Shown here: in pieces, positions 34,435 to 42,817 of the stretch
Position numbering within the stretch: the stretch's first letter is position 1
How the letters are laid out: every line of letters starts with the position of its first letter
Source of the DNA: Halobacteriales archaeon QS_5_70_15
GTDB lineage: Archaea > Halobacteriota > Halobacteria > Halobacteriales > Haloarculaceae
Direction of reading: 5' to 3'
Assembly (NCBI GenBank): GCA_003022005.1
Contig: PXRQ01000043.1
Location: 33,436-93,011, forward strand
DNA: 59,576 bases
Made by a program: the position numbers and the translations under genes
Notes under the pieces: model-generated
Database searches by the model: none
What the model saw: the letters and a program-made list of their open reading frames with translations, nothing else
Told to the model about the DNA's origin: nothing

Positions 34435-34451
34435 CACGTTCGAGAAACGTG
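34435..34451 (+). promoter_or_regulatory. Inverted repeat upstream of the methyltransferase gene
   Basis: CACGTT-CGAGA-AACGTG is a perfect 6+6 inverted repeat ending 38 bases before the ATG at 34490, a position suited to a repressor or activator site. No clear TATA box was found. Confidence 0.3.
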
Positions 34452-34489
34452 CATGGTTTGTTTGAACCCCGGATCCTGACACGTTTTCG

Positions 34490-35020
34490 ATGGCCGACAC
34501 CAGGGAACCCGCGGTGGGTATTCAGAGCTCACAGACCGACCACCCACGTCCGAAAAAGGCCAATCTCGGCTGTGGCACGGACGTCAGGGACGGCTGGCTG
34601 AACGTCGATCTGTACGACGGCGAGGGCGTCGACGAGACGGTCGATCTCGACGACGTCCCGTGGCCGTATCCGAGCGACTCGTTCGAGTTCGTGCTCATGG
34701 ACAACGTGATCGAGCATCTGGCGGACCGGGAGGCTGCCCTGCACGAGCTACACCGGATCGTCGAACCCGGCGGCACGGTCGTCCTCCGATTCCCCCACTG
34801 GAACTCGCCGGGCCACTACACCAACCCCCAGCACACGAAAACGATCACACACAGGACCCCCGAGTCGGAGCCGGTCGCCCACCTCTTCGAGACGCGATCG
34901 GTGAACGTGCAAAAGGTCCGGTTCGGGAGGCTCCTCCCGGATTCCCTCGCGCTGTTCCTCTCCGCTCACGTTGGACACGTGATCAGCGAGGTCGAGTTGG
35001 TGCTGGAGGTGAACCCGTGA
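34490..35020 (+). CDS. Class I SAM-dependent methyltransferase
   Basis: A 176-residue methyltransferase. KANLGCGTDVRDGWLNVDLY (residues about 23-42) has the glycine loop and the acidic residue contacting SAM. PYPSDSFEFVLMDNVIEHLA is motif II/III. IVEPGGTVVLRFPHWNSPGH is the post-motif. This short type with WLNVDLYDG resembles methyltransferases that act on sugars or lipids in surface-glycan pathways. The substrate is unknown, and no glycosyltransferase is adjacent. Confidence 0.82.
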   Translation: MADTREPAVGIQSSQTDHPRPKKANLGCGTDVRDGWLNVDLYDGEGVDETVDLDDVPWPYPSDSFEFVLMDNVIEHLADREAALHELHRIVEPGGTVVLRFPHWNSPGHYTNPQHTKTITHRTPESEPVAHLFETRSVNVQKVRFGRLLPDSLALFLSAHVGHVISEVELVLEVNP

Positions 35021-35303
35021 TCGCCCGGCGGAGGACGACGGGTCCCGTGGCCGACCCCCGCTCGTAGACTGCTCTTCGACTCCGCGGACTCCTCGGCGTG
35101 GAACTCGGGATCCTATCCTCGTGATCCGGGGCGTCTCTGCGATCCCTCGCCTCCGGACCGCCGCGAGATGCTCACGCTCGACCGGATCCCGAGGGGTCGG
35201 AGGCCACGCGGCTTTCGCGGCCAGCGGTCGTCACGAACGCACAGCCTCTGCGGGGCACAGTCGCCAGGTGAGACCGTCGTTCGGCGATCCCGGCGGAACC
35301 GGC

Positions 35304-35419
35304 TCACACGTTGTCCGCCGGGAGTCCGTGCCCCTCGGAGATCCCCTCGAACCGCGAGAGCGAGAAGTAGTCCGCGTCCACGAGGTCCGTTCCGCCGTCG
35401 ACCACGAGGTCCCGGAGGG
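35304..35419 (-). pseudogene. Duplicated 3' end of the FAD oxidoreductase gene
   Basis: The minus strand encodes LRDLVVDGGTDLVDADYFSL and a C-terminus GHGLPADNV followed by TGA, almost the same as the last 37 residues of the gene at 36451-37659 (GHGLPADSV). The 65 bases 35347-35411 are identical to 36494-36558. There is no upstream part of the gene here. The fragment and the intact gene end are direct repeats about 1.15 kb apart, with the copper-binding protein and one membrane protein between them. Confidence 0.85.
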
Positions 35420-35496
35420 TGCGCTGCCGTCGGGGATTGGCCTTGCGACAGCAGGCCAACCGCTTAGTCAACTTCCCCGATGACACGTCGGACGTA

Positions 35497-35853
35497 ATGT
35501 CCCTATCAGACACCGTCTCGAAGATCGGGAGCCTGAGCGACGAACAGCGCGAGTGCATCGAGAACTGCAACGAAGCGAGCCAGGTGTGCGAGTGGTGCGC
35601 CGACGAGTGTCTGGGCGATTCGGAGATGGAAGAGTGCGCCCGGCTCTGCCGGGACGTGGCCGACCTCACGTCGCTCCACGCCCGGTTCATGGCTCGGGGC
35701 TCGGCGTACAGCGGCCAGCTCGCCGAGGCCTGTGCCGAGGCGTGCGAGGCGTGCGCCGACGAGTGCAGCCAGCACGACGCCGACCACTGCCAGGTCTGTG
35801 CGGACGTCCTGCGGGACTGTGCCGAGACCTGCCGGCAGATGGCGAACGCCTGA
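35497..35853 (+). CDS. Four-helix bundle copper-binding protein (Csp/DUF326-like)
   Basis: A 118-residue Cys-rich helical protein. Cysteines recur in helical spacing: ECIENCNEASQVCEWCADEC, ECARLCRDVADL, EACAEACEACADECSQHDAD and HCQVCADVLRDCAETC. This is the pattern of copper storage proteins (Csp), which bind many Cu(I) ions inside a four-helix bundle. No Tat signal is present, so it is cytosolic (Csp3-like). ATG 35497 begins MSLSDTVSKIGS. It sits between two copies of an oxidoreductase gene end. Confidence 0.88.
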   Translation: MSLSDTVSKIGSLSDEQRECIENCNEASQVCEWCADECLGDSEMEECARLCRDVADLTSLHARFMARGSAYSGQLAEACAEACEACADECSQHDADHCQVCADVLRDCAETCRQMANA

Positions 35854-35933
35854 TCGCGAAGTCGGCCGGGACTCCCCTGACCCTTCTCTCGCCGTCCCGA
35901 CCCCGAGGAGGACACTACAGTAGACCCGGATAG

Positions 35934-36251
35934 ATGTCTCCGGACGACGATTCCCCCGGTACCGAACGGATCGAAGCCCGGCTGCAGGACGTGGACCACT
36001 ACGTTCGGCTCGTCAGGGCCGGCCTCGCCGCGATCATCGGTACGTTCCTCCTCTCGGTCGTCGCTCTACTGCCGATCAACCTCGACTCCGTGGCGAGCGC
36101 CGTCGACGCGGTTCTCCTCCCCCTGATCCTCGTCGGGATGGGGCTGCTGTTGTTCGGCATCGGGATGCATCCGCATCTCGTGCACCTGAACCCGGTGAGA
36201 CGGTTACGGACGGAACCGGACGGGGATTCGAAGTCCTCCGAGGAAGGGTGA
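35934..36251 (+). CDS. Two-segment membrane protein
   Basis: A 105-residue protein with an acidic N-terminus (ERIEARLQDVDHYVRLVRAG) and two membrane segments (residues about 30-48 and 60-80), then LVHLNPVRRLRTEPDGDSKS. I do not recognise the family. It follows the copper-binding protein by 80 bp on the same strand and lies within the same repeat-flanked segment. Confidence 0.55.
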   Translation: MSPDDDSPGTERIEARLQDVDHYVRLVRAGLAAIIGTFLLSVVALLPINLDSVASAVDAVLLPLILVGMGLLLFGIGMHPHLVHLNPVRRLRTEPDGDSKSSEEG

Positions 36252-36450
36252 GAACCGGGACGTCAGTGTCCCGTATCGAACGCTCACCACTCGGCCCCGA
36301 CCGAACGTCGATGCTGCCGAACAGGCCACTCGTCACGACGAATCACTCGCTCCGCTGAGCGTCCGTTTTGGGTCGTAGGCGAACACTCGGGTTGTAGTCC
36401 TGTCCCCGATCCAGCACGGTCCCCGAGACCCACCGTATGAGAGAACCGAC

Positions 36451-37659
36451 CTACACGCTGTCCGCGGGTAGGCCGTGCCCCTCGGGGTCCTCGTCGAACC
36501 GCGAGAGCGAGAAGTAGTCCGCGTCCACGAGGTCCGTTCCGCCGTCGACCACGAGGTCGCGAACGATGCGACCCACCGCGGGGCCGTGTTTGAACCCGTG
36601 GCCGGAGAAGCCACAGGCGAGGTAACACCCCTCCGGGCCGACCTCGTCGATGACGAAGTCGTGGTCGGGCGTGACCGAGTAGACCCCGCAGTACCGGCCC
36701 CTGATCCCCGCCTCGGCGAGTTCGGGGATGGACTCGGCGACGACGTCGGTGAGTTCGAGCAGCGTCGACTCGTCCGGGTCCTCGTCGTAGTCGTCCGGGT
36801 CGACCGCCTCGGAGTAGTGGTGCGTGGCGACGAGGACGCCCCCGCCGAAGTCGGGGCGGAGGTACCACTCCCCGCCGGGCATGCTGGTGGTGGGAGTGCG
36901 GTCGGGATACCGCTCGACGTAATCCTCGGGCGGCTCGAGGACGACGACCTGCTCGCGGGTCGGCGTGATGGGGACCTCGACGCCGACCGTCTCGGCGAGT
37001 TCGGGCGTCCACGGGCCCGCGGCGACGACGACCGCCTCGCACTCGATCGGGCCCTCGGTCGTCCCCGCGCCCACGACGCGCCCGTCCTCGGCGAGGAGCG
37101 ACTCGACGCCGACGCCGGTGACGACCGTGGCGCCCGCCTCGGCGGCGGCGCGGGCGAACCCGCCCGCCGCGTCCGTCCCGTCGGAGTAGCCCGCGCTGTC
37201 GTCACTGATGGCGAAGTCGAACCGGTCGAGGACCTCCCCGTCGTACATCGGGTACTGCTCGCCGAGTTCGTCCGCCTCGTAGCGGCTGACGGGGAGCCCC
37301 TCCTCCCGGAGCACGCGCTCGCCGGCCTCGACGTAGTCGGCACTCCCGGTCCCCTCGGCGGCGAACCGGACGAGGGGGCTGTCGGCGCGGGCGAGCGGCT
37401 GACCGGTCTCGGCCTCGAACTCGCGGTAGAACCGGTGGCTCCACGCCGCCATCCGCGTGTAGACCGCGTCGGGGCCGTAGTGGTGCCGGAGAATCGCCGA
37501 GGAGTCGCCGGTCGACCCCGCGGCGATGCCGTCCCGCTCGACCAGCGTCACCCCGCGGTCGCTCCCCGCCGCCAGGAAGTACGCCGCCGCGGTTCCGACG
37601 ATACCGCCGCCGACCACGAGGACGTCCGTCTCCCCCGGAAGCTCGCGTCCAGTGCTCAT
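36451..37659 (-). CDS. FAD-dependent oxidoreductase (DAO/sarcosine oxidase type)
   Basis: A 402-residue flavoenzyme. DVLVVGGGIVGTAAAYFLAA (residues 11-30) is the FAD-binding G-x-G-x2-G loop, followed by LVERDGIAAGSTGDSSAILR with the typical G-S-T/S-G pattern. VVAAGPWTPELAETVGVEVP is the ATG-like second flavin motif. YLACGFSGHGFKHGPAVGRI is the C-terminal FAD motif. Members oxidise amines such as sarcosine, glycine or D-amino acids. The last 37 residues are duplicated as a fragment at 35304. It is divergent from the BrkB-type gene. Confidence 0.88.
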   Translation of the reverse strand: MSTGRELPGETDVLVVGGGIVGTAAAYFLAAGSDRGVTLVERDGIAAGSTGDSSAILRHHYGPDAVYTRMAAWSHRFYREFEAETGQPLARADSPLVRFAAEGTGSADYVEAGERVLREEGLPVSRYEADELGEQYPMYDGEVLDRFDFAISDDSAGYSDGTDAAGGFARAAAEAGATVVTGVGVESLLAEDGRVVGAGTTEGPIECEAVVVAAGPWTPELAETVGVEVPITPTREQVVVLEPPEDYVERYPDRTPTTSMPGGEWYLRPDFGGGVLVATHHYSEAVDPDDYDEDPDESTLLELTDVVAESIPELAEAGIRGRYCGVYSVTPDHDFVIDEVGPEGCYLACGFSGHGFKHGPAVGRIVRDLVVDGGTDLVDADYFSLSRFDEDPEGHGLPADSV

Positions 37660-37813
37660 GGCGCGACGTACGCGGAATCCCCGATTGAGGCTTTCCCTTC
37701 GCCGGCCGAGCGGCCGTCCGCGGGGTCCCGGGCCGTTCGCGTTACTCCGGTCGTCCGGATCCGACGACCGATACGATCCGGGGATATTTTTCCCGGAGAC
37801 GTCGAGCCCCCGT

Positions 37814-38596
37814 ATGGACCGGCTGGCGGAGGGTATCGATCTCGTCGCCTCGCTCGTCCGGACCGTCCACGAGGAGGAGATACGGTACCCGGCGGCCGCC
37901 CTCGCCTACTACGCGTTCGTCTCGTTCGTCCCGCTCCTCCTGCTGGTGTTCGCCGTCGTCGGCGAGCGGTTCGCGCTGGATCTGTCGCGGACGGTTCCCC
38001 GGCTGCTCACCCCCGAGGTCCGGCGGCTGGTCGACCGGTCGCTGACGACGGCGTCGGGTCGGACCGGCGCGGGGGCGCTCGGCGTGCTGGTGCTGGTCTG
38101 GAGCGGCGCGAACGTCGTCGGCGACGTCCGGACGGTGGTCGCCCGGGTCGAGGGGTCCGTCGGGCAGTCGCTCCGGGCCCGGGTCCGGGACGCGACCGCC
38201 GTCCTCGGGGGGTTCGGGATGGCGATACTCGCCATCGTCACCATCAGTACGCTCTTCGAGTTCCCGGCGACCGATCCACTCTCCGGGAGCCTGGGGTTCC
38301 TCGTGCTGTGGACCGCGCTCGCAGTAGCGTTCCTCCCGCTGTACCGCATCCCCTCGGAACGGGTCACGTCCACGAGGGGTGCACTCCCTGGCGCGATCGT
38401 CGCCTCGCTCGGCTGGACGGTCCTCCACACGGCCGTCCGGTTCTACGCCCTCCACGCCGCACTGTACGCCGTCTACGGTGCGCTCAGTGGCGTCATCATC
38501 CTTCTCACGAGTCTCTACCTCGCCGCCGCGGTCGTGCTGACCGGCATCGTCCTCAACGCGATGGTCGCCGCGGAGTCGTCCGTCCCCCCGACGTAG
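37814..38596 (+). CDS. YihY/virulence factor BrkB family membrane protein
   Basis: A 260-residue polytopic protein with six predicted membrane segments. EIRYPAAALAYYAFVSFVPL (residues about 20-42) is the conserved first segment of the family. ALPGAIVASLGWTVLHTAVR, YAVYGALSGVIILLTSLYLA and LNAMVAA follow in the expected order. Its function is unsettled; once called RNase BN, it is now regarded as a membrane transporter or channel-like protein. ATG 37814 is taken because the upstream frame is a shadow of the divergent gene. Confidence 0.85.
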   Translation: MDRLAEGIDLVASLVRTVHEEEIRYPAAALAYYAFVSFVPLLLLVFAVVGERFALDLSRTVPRLLTPEVRRLVDRSLTTASGRTGAGALGVLVLVWSGANVVGDVRTVVARVEGSVGQSLRARVRDATAVLGGFGMAILAIVTISTLFEFPATDPLSGSLGFLVLWTALAVAFLPLYRIPSERVTSTRGALPGAIVASLGWTVLHTAVRFYALHAALYAVYGALSGVIILLTSLYLAAAVVLTGIVLNAMVAAESSVPPT

Positions 38597-38750
38597 CCCC
38601 GGAGCCTGCGGTGTGACCGGCACGCGGACCGGATCGAAGCGGCCCCGGGACACGAGGGGACGGGTACCCCCGGCGGGGTGAGAGGGGACGGAGCGAACGG
38701 GAGGGAGTGGGCGGGTCAAGTTTGATACCCGCTCGCACCCAGTCGGGTGT

Positions 38751-39230
38751 ATGGACGACGCCGAGGTCCCCGGTGGCGAAGACGCCGGCATCTACGCTCG
38801 CGAGTCCGACTATCTCGGGCGGTACGTGCAGGTGGGCGTCGCCGGCGGCCGCCTGCTCTCGCTCTCGTTCCCCGAGTCGCCGGATCCCTCGGCCGACGGG
38901 GGCCACGAACTGCTCGACCGCGTGTTCGCCTACCTCGAGGGGAAGCGCGACGACTTCCGGGGCGTGCCCGTCGCGCTCGCCGCGGCGACCGCCGACCACG
39001 GCATCCTCACGGCGGTCCGGGAGGTGCCCTGCGGTCGGAGCGCCAACGTGAAGCAGGTCGCCAGGATGTCGAACCTCGACCCCGACGACGACGCCGACCT
39101 CCAGCGGGTCCGCCAGGCGCTCGACGAGAACCCCGCCCCGCTGGTCGTCCCCGACCACCGGGTCCGGGACGGTCCCTCCGCCGCGCCGCCGCCGGTCGAA
39201 CGGCGGCTGCGCTCGCTCGAGGGGCTGTGA
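38751..39230 (+). CDS. Alkyltransferase-like protein lacking the active-site cysteine
   Basis: A 159-residue homologue of O6-methylguanine-DNA methyltransferase. LSLSFPESPDPSADGGHELL belongs to the N-terminal ribonuclease-like domain. AVREVPCGRSANVKQVARMS corresponds to the P-x-G-x-x-x-x-Y helix region, and ALDENPAPLVVPDHRV to the active-site loop. The reactive Cys of P-C-H-R is Asp135 (codon GAC, 39153-39155). The protein cannot accept an alkyl group by the usual mechanism and may bind lesions like ATL proteins, which have P-W-H-R. A functional-looking Ogt is encoded at 52827-53249. Confidence 0.8.
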   Translation: MDDAEVPGGEDAGIYARESDYLGRYVQVGVAGGRLLSLSFPESPDPSADGGHELLDRVFAYLEGKRDDFRGVPVALAAATADHGILTAVREVPCGRSANVKQVARMSNLDPDDDADLQRVRQALDENPAPLVVPDHRVRDGPSAAPPPVERRLRSLEGL

Positions 39231-39249
39231 TCCGAGGCGACGTGCCCGA

Positions 39250-39323
39250 TACGGTCGTGCGTAACGATGTAGACCGCTCGGATCGAGTCGGCGATCTCCG
39301 GTAACTGACTACGCACGACTGCG
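39250..39323 (+). repeat. Dispersed palindromic element, copy C (74 bp)
   Basis: It starts TACGGTCGTGCGTAACGATG, identical to copy D over 22 bases, and ends TACGCACGACTGCG with a decayed last four bases. It lies between two plus-strand genes (stop 39230, start 39407). Confidence 0.75.
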
Positions 39324-39406
39324 AGCCCGTTCGGCAACCGGTGGGTCGAAGGGGGCCCCGCTCGACCGACAGAGCGCCTTTGTGGCACGCCCCGGACGAG
39401 GCGGGC

Positions 39407-39775
39407 ATGGACGTCGCACACACGGCCGTCTGGGTGTCGGACCTCGAGGAGTCCCGGGCGTTCTTCGTCGACACGCTCGGGCTCGACGAGCACCGCTCGT
39501 ACACGCGGAACGGGATCGACAACGTCGTGGTCGGCGGCGAGCGGGCCGCGATCCAGCTCCGGACCGAGCCGGGACGGGAAGTACCCCCCGAGCGGCGGGA
39601 CCGCATGGACCACCTCGCCCTCTCGGTCGCGGACGTCGACGGACTGTGCGAGCGGCTGGAGGCGGCCGGCCACGACGTGTTCCGGCGGCCCGAGACCGCC
39701 GAGGACCTGGACGTGCGGATCGCGTTCGTCCGCGCGCCCGACGGCTACGCCGTCGAGTTCGTCGAGCGGCTGTAG
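39407..39775 (+). CDS. VOC-family (glyoxalase/dioxygenase fold) protein
   Basis: A 122-residue vicinal-oxygen-chelate protein built of two beta-alpha-beta3 units. AHTAVWVSDLEESRAFFVDT, AIQLRTEPG, MDHLALSVADVDGLCERLEA and DPDGYAVEFVERL-like residues at the end (APDGYAVEFVERL) supply the usual metal ligands (His and Glu). It may be a lactoylglutathione lyase-like enzyme, but substrates of this fold vary widely. ATG 39407. Confidence 0.85.
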   Translation: MDVAHTAVWVSDLEESRAFFVDTLGLDEHRSYTRNGIDNVVVGGERAAIQLRTEPGREVPPERRDRMDHLALSVADVDGLCERLEAAGHDVFRRPETAEDLDVRIAFVRAPDGYAVEFVERL

Positions 39776-39795
39776 GTGTCCCCCGCCGGCGCCGG

Positions 39796-40596
39796 TCACC
39801 CCCCGGCGGGCCACCGCGTCGGGCCCTCGTGGCGGAGGAACTCGACGGCGTTGACGAGGTAGTGCGCGAGCACGACGACGACCAGCGACCCGGTGAGGAC
39901 GAACGCCGCCGCGAGGACGAACCCCAGCAGTCCGGTGACGGCGATCCCGGCGGGCCCCTGGGCGCCGTGGCCGACGGCGAACGCCAGCGAGGAGATCCCC
40001 GCGAGCAGCCACGGCGAGACGCCGAAGCCGGCGGCGAACACCCCGACGAGCGCCGCCCGGAAGAGGAACTCCTCGACGACGGCGACGGTCGGCAGCGCCA
40101 CCCCGAGCAGGAGCAGCCACCCCCTCGGCGTCTCGGGGGCGAGCAGTTCCCGCAGTTCCGTCCCGGGGTCGTAGCCGAACCGCTCGGCGACGGTCATGCC
40201 GACCCCGTTGGCGGCGGCGAGCGCGAACCCGAGCGCGAGCCCCCACAGGACCGCCGGCGGGCCGGTCGCGAGCGGGTCGCTCCCGAGCCCGAGCGCCGCG
40301 GGCGGCACCTCCGTGTACCACGCGCCGAGGAGGAGGACGACCCCGAACAGTCCCTGGGAGAGCGCGACGTTGACGAGCACGAACCCCGGCGACGAGAGCG
40401 GCTCGCTCCGGTCGACCGCCGGGCCGGGGGCGCCGCTGGCGTCGAGGTGGTCCGCGCCGTCGGGGAGCCCCGCGAGCCACCCGGCCTCGGCGGGGGTGAC
40501 CGTCGGCCCGACGTGGCTCTGGGAGGCGCGTGCGAGAGCGAGCAGCAGGAAGAGGAGCGCGACCGCGATCCCGGCGAACGCGGCCCAGTTCGTCAC
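39796..40596 (-). CDS. CPBP-family intramembrane glutamic endopeptidase
   Basis: A 266-residue membrane protease of the CPBP/Rce1 family with about eight segments. VAVVEEFLFRAALVGVFAAG (residues about 170-190) holds the E-E-x3-R motif. LAFAVGHGAQGPAG has the second-motif His, and LVVVVLAHYLVNAVEFLRHE the third (H-x3-N). The extracellular loop at 45-65 is unusual for its length. It starts one codon from the LonB stop (40598), so the two may be co-transcribed. Confidence 0.87.
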   Translation of the reverse strand: MTNWAAFAGIAVALLFLLLALARASQSHVGPTVTPAEAGWLAGLPDGADHLDASGAPGPAVDRSEPLSSPGFVLVNVALSQGLFGVVLLLGAWYTEVPPAALGLGSDPLATGPPAVLWGLALGFALAAANGVGMTVAERFGYDPGTELRELLAPETPRGWLLLLGVALPTVAVVEEFLFRAALVGVFAAGFGVSPWLLAGISSLAFAVGHGAQGPAGIAVTGLLGFVLAAAFVLTGSLVVVVLAHYLVNAVEFLRHEGPTRWPAGG

Positions 40597-40597
40597 C

Positions 40598-42649
40598 TTA
40601 CTGCGGCGACGGCGAACCCGAACGGCCGACCTGCCGGTCCAGCGCGGAGCCGGTGATGTTCTTGAGGCGGTCGACGAGCGAGTCCTTCTCGGGCTCGCCC
40701 GCGAGCGCGACCTCCAGCACCTCCGAGATGTGCGTGACCGGGACGATCTCGACCATGTCCTTGTACTCGTCCTCGATCATGACGTCCTGCTCGTTGGCGG
40801 CGGGGATGATGACCCGATCGAGGCCGGCCTTGGCCGCGGCCTCGATCTTGTGGGTCACGCCACCGACGGGGAGCACGTCGCCCCGCACCGAGAGCGACCC
40901 GGTCATGGCGACGTCCTGCTCGACGGGGACGTTCTCCAGCGCCGAGATGACGGCCGTCGCCACCGTCACGCTCGCGGAGTCGCCCTGCACGCCCTCGTAG
41001 GACTGGACGAACTGGATGTGGATGTCCTTCTCGGAGATGTCCTCGTCGGAGAACTTCTTGATGATGGCCGAGACGTTCTGGACGGCCTCCATCGCGATGT
41101 CCTGGAGCTTGCCGGTGGCGATGACCTCGCCGGGGCCCTGCGAGGGGGTGACCTCGGCCATGACGGGCATGACGATGCCGGAGTCCTCGCCCATCACCGC
41201 GAGCCCGTTGACCCGGCCGACGACCTCGCCCTCCGAGACGTTGAGCTCGTAGTCCTTGCGGCGCTCGATGTAGTCGTCCGCGAGCTGCTGTTCGATGGAC
41301 CGCGAGCGGCGCTTGGCCTGCAGGACGTGCTCGCGTTTCGTCTCGGCGGCGTCCTCGGCGCGGGCGATGTCGCCCGCGACCCGGACGAGCCCGCCGAGGT
41401 TCCGCAGTTCGAGCGTGAGGTGGCCCTTCCGACCCGAGCGGCGCTGGGCCTCGAGGATCACTTCCTCGAGGGCGTCCTTGTTGAAGTGGGGGAGCCGGCC
41501 GTCCTTGGTGACCTCCTGTGCGACGAACCGGGCGTACTTCCGGCGCATCTCGGGGGTGTCCTCGATGGTGTCGTCCATGTACACCTCGTAGCCGTAGCCC
41601 TTGATGCGCGAGCGGAGCGCCGGATGCATGTTCTCCATCGCGTCGAGGTTCCCGGCGGCGACCATCACGAAGTCCGTCGGGACGGGCTCGGTCTGGACCA
41701 TCGCGCCCGAGGAGCGCTCGGACTGGCCCGTGATCGAGAACTTCCCCTCCTGGATGGCCGTCATCAGCTTCTGCTGTGAGCGGATGTCGAGCGTGTTGAT
41801 CTCGTCGACGAACAGCACGCCCTTGTTGGCCTTGTGGATGGCCCCGGCCTCCACGCGGTCGTGGCTCGGGGTCTCCATCCCGCCGGACTGGAACGGGTCG
41901 TGCCGAACGTCGCCGAGCAGCGCGCCGGCGTGCGCACCCGTCGCGTCCTCGAAGGGAGCGGTCTGGCGGCCCGCGTTGTTGACGAGGAGGTTCGGGATCA
42001 TCGCGTCCGATCCCCGCGAGGAGTAGCGGAACGCGAGGTAGATGACACCCGCCGCGAGGATGCCGAGGAGGAGCTGCTGTGCGATCAGCAGCGAGTACCC
42101 GAACACCACGGCGATGATGATCCACATGAGGAACGAGCGCATCTGGTTGCGCTTGCGCGCCTCCTCCTTGTGGGCCTCGACGATCTGTTCACCCTTGCCG
42201 GCGGGGACGGTGCGGACCTTCGGCTCGTTGCCGTCGTCCGGGTTGTGGTAGACGAGGATGTCCTGGAGCTCCTCGCGGGGGAGAAGCTGTGACATGGCCT
42301 TCGCAAGCATCGACTTTCCCGTCCCGGGCGAGCCGATCATCATGACGTGGCGGCGCTGCTTTGCCCCCTTCAGGACGATGTCCCGGGCGTGGTCCTGGCC
42401 GATGACCTGGTCGACGAGCCGGTCGGGGACCTCGATGTCGTTCGTTGTGTCGATCTCGAGCCCCCCGAGGAGGTTGTCCTCCTCGTCGGGGTCGTAGTCG
42501 GCACCCGGTCCGACGTCGACGTCGCTCCCGAGGTCCGACCCGTCGGTAACGTCCTCGGGGTCGGCCGGCGGGCCCGTCGGCGAGTTGCTGTTGTCCCGGC
42601 CGTTCCCGCTCGGACCGGGCGCGTCGTCTGGATTCACGTCGTCGCTCAT
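40598..42649 (-). CDS. lonB: Membrane-anchored ATP-dependent Lon protease (LonB)
   Basis: A 683-residue archaeal Lon protease. After an acidic N-terminus (1-60), Walker A is MMIGSPGTGKSMLAKAMSQL (104-123). Two membrane segments (about 172-210) are inserted in the AAA+ domain and anchor it to the membrane. Walker B is NKGVLFVDEINTLD. The proteolytic Ser lies in VQGDSASVTVATAVISALEN and its Lys partner in KIEAAAKAGLDRVIIPAANE. LonB degrades damaged and regulatory proteins, including phytoene synthase in Haloferax. The start at 42649 gives the usual MSDD acidic start. Confidence 0.95.
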   Translation of the reverse strand: MSDDVNPDDAPGPSGNGRDNSNSPTGPPADPEDVTDGSDLGSDVDVGPGADYDPDEEDNLLGGLEIDTTNDIEVPDRLVDQVIGQDHARDIVLKGAKQRRHVMMIGSPGTGKSMLAKAMSQLLPREELQDILVYHNPDDGNEPKVRTVPAGKGEQIVEAHKEEARKRNQMRSFLMWIIIAVVFGYSLLIAQQLLLGILAAGVIYLAFRYSSRGSDAMIPNLLVNNAGRQTAPFEDATGAHAGALLGDVRHDPFQSGGMETPSHDRVEAGAIHKANKGVLFVDEINTLDIRSQQKLMTAIQEGKFSITGQSERSSGAMVQTEPVPTDFVMVAAGNLDAMENMHPALRSRIKGYGYEVYMDDTIEDTPEMRRKYARFVAQEVTKDGRLPHFNKDALEEVILEAQRRSGRKGHLTLELRNLGGLVRVAGDIARAEDAAETKREHVLQAKRRSRSIEQQLADDYIERRKDYELNVSEGEVVGRVNGLAVMGEDSGIVMPVMAEVTPSQGPGEVIATGKLQDIAMEAVQNVSAIIKKFSDEDISEKDIHIQFVQSYEGVQGDSASVTVATAVISALENVPVEQDVAMTGSLSVRGDVLPVGGVTHKIEAAAKAGLDRVIIPAANEQDVMIEDEYKDMVEIVPVTHISEVLEVALAGEPEKDSLVDRLKNITGSALDRQVGRSGSPSPQ

Positions 42650-42788
42650 AGAACCGTGTCTTCGGCCGTAGCGAGGGCCCGTCGACTGATATACTTTCTC
42701 CCCGTGTCCACCCTTGACACCCCCCCAAACCGCCTGACAGCGCCGCGTCAGACGTGCGTCCAGTTTCCCGGTCGGCGAGCCACGAGAG

Positions 42789-42796
42789 TTATAAAA
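42789..42796 (+). promoter_or_regulatory. TATA box of the NMN adenylyltransferase gene
   Basis: TTATAAAA, centred about 26 nt before the ATG at 42818, predicts a leaderless transcript that would also cover the next gene (43361). Confidence 0.65.
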
Positions 42797-42817
42797 CACG
42801 CCCCCGACACGTCGGCC

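Noticed and set aside
36475..38616. 713-codon plus-strand frame
   Set aside because: It runs antisense to the FAD oxidoreductase and then in the wrong frame of the BrkB-type gene. The composition is Arg/Gly/Pro-rich with no motif, a typical GC-bias shadow.
39250..39323. Palindromic elements as a CRISPR array
   Set aside because: Copies are kilobases apart with genes between them, and there are no regular spacers or cas genes.
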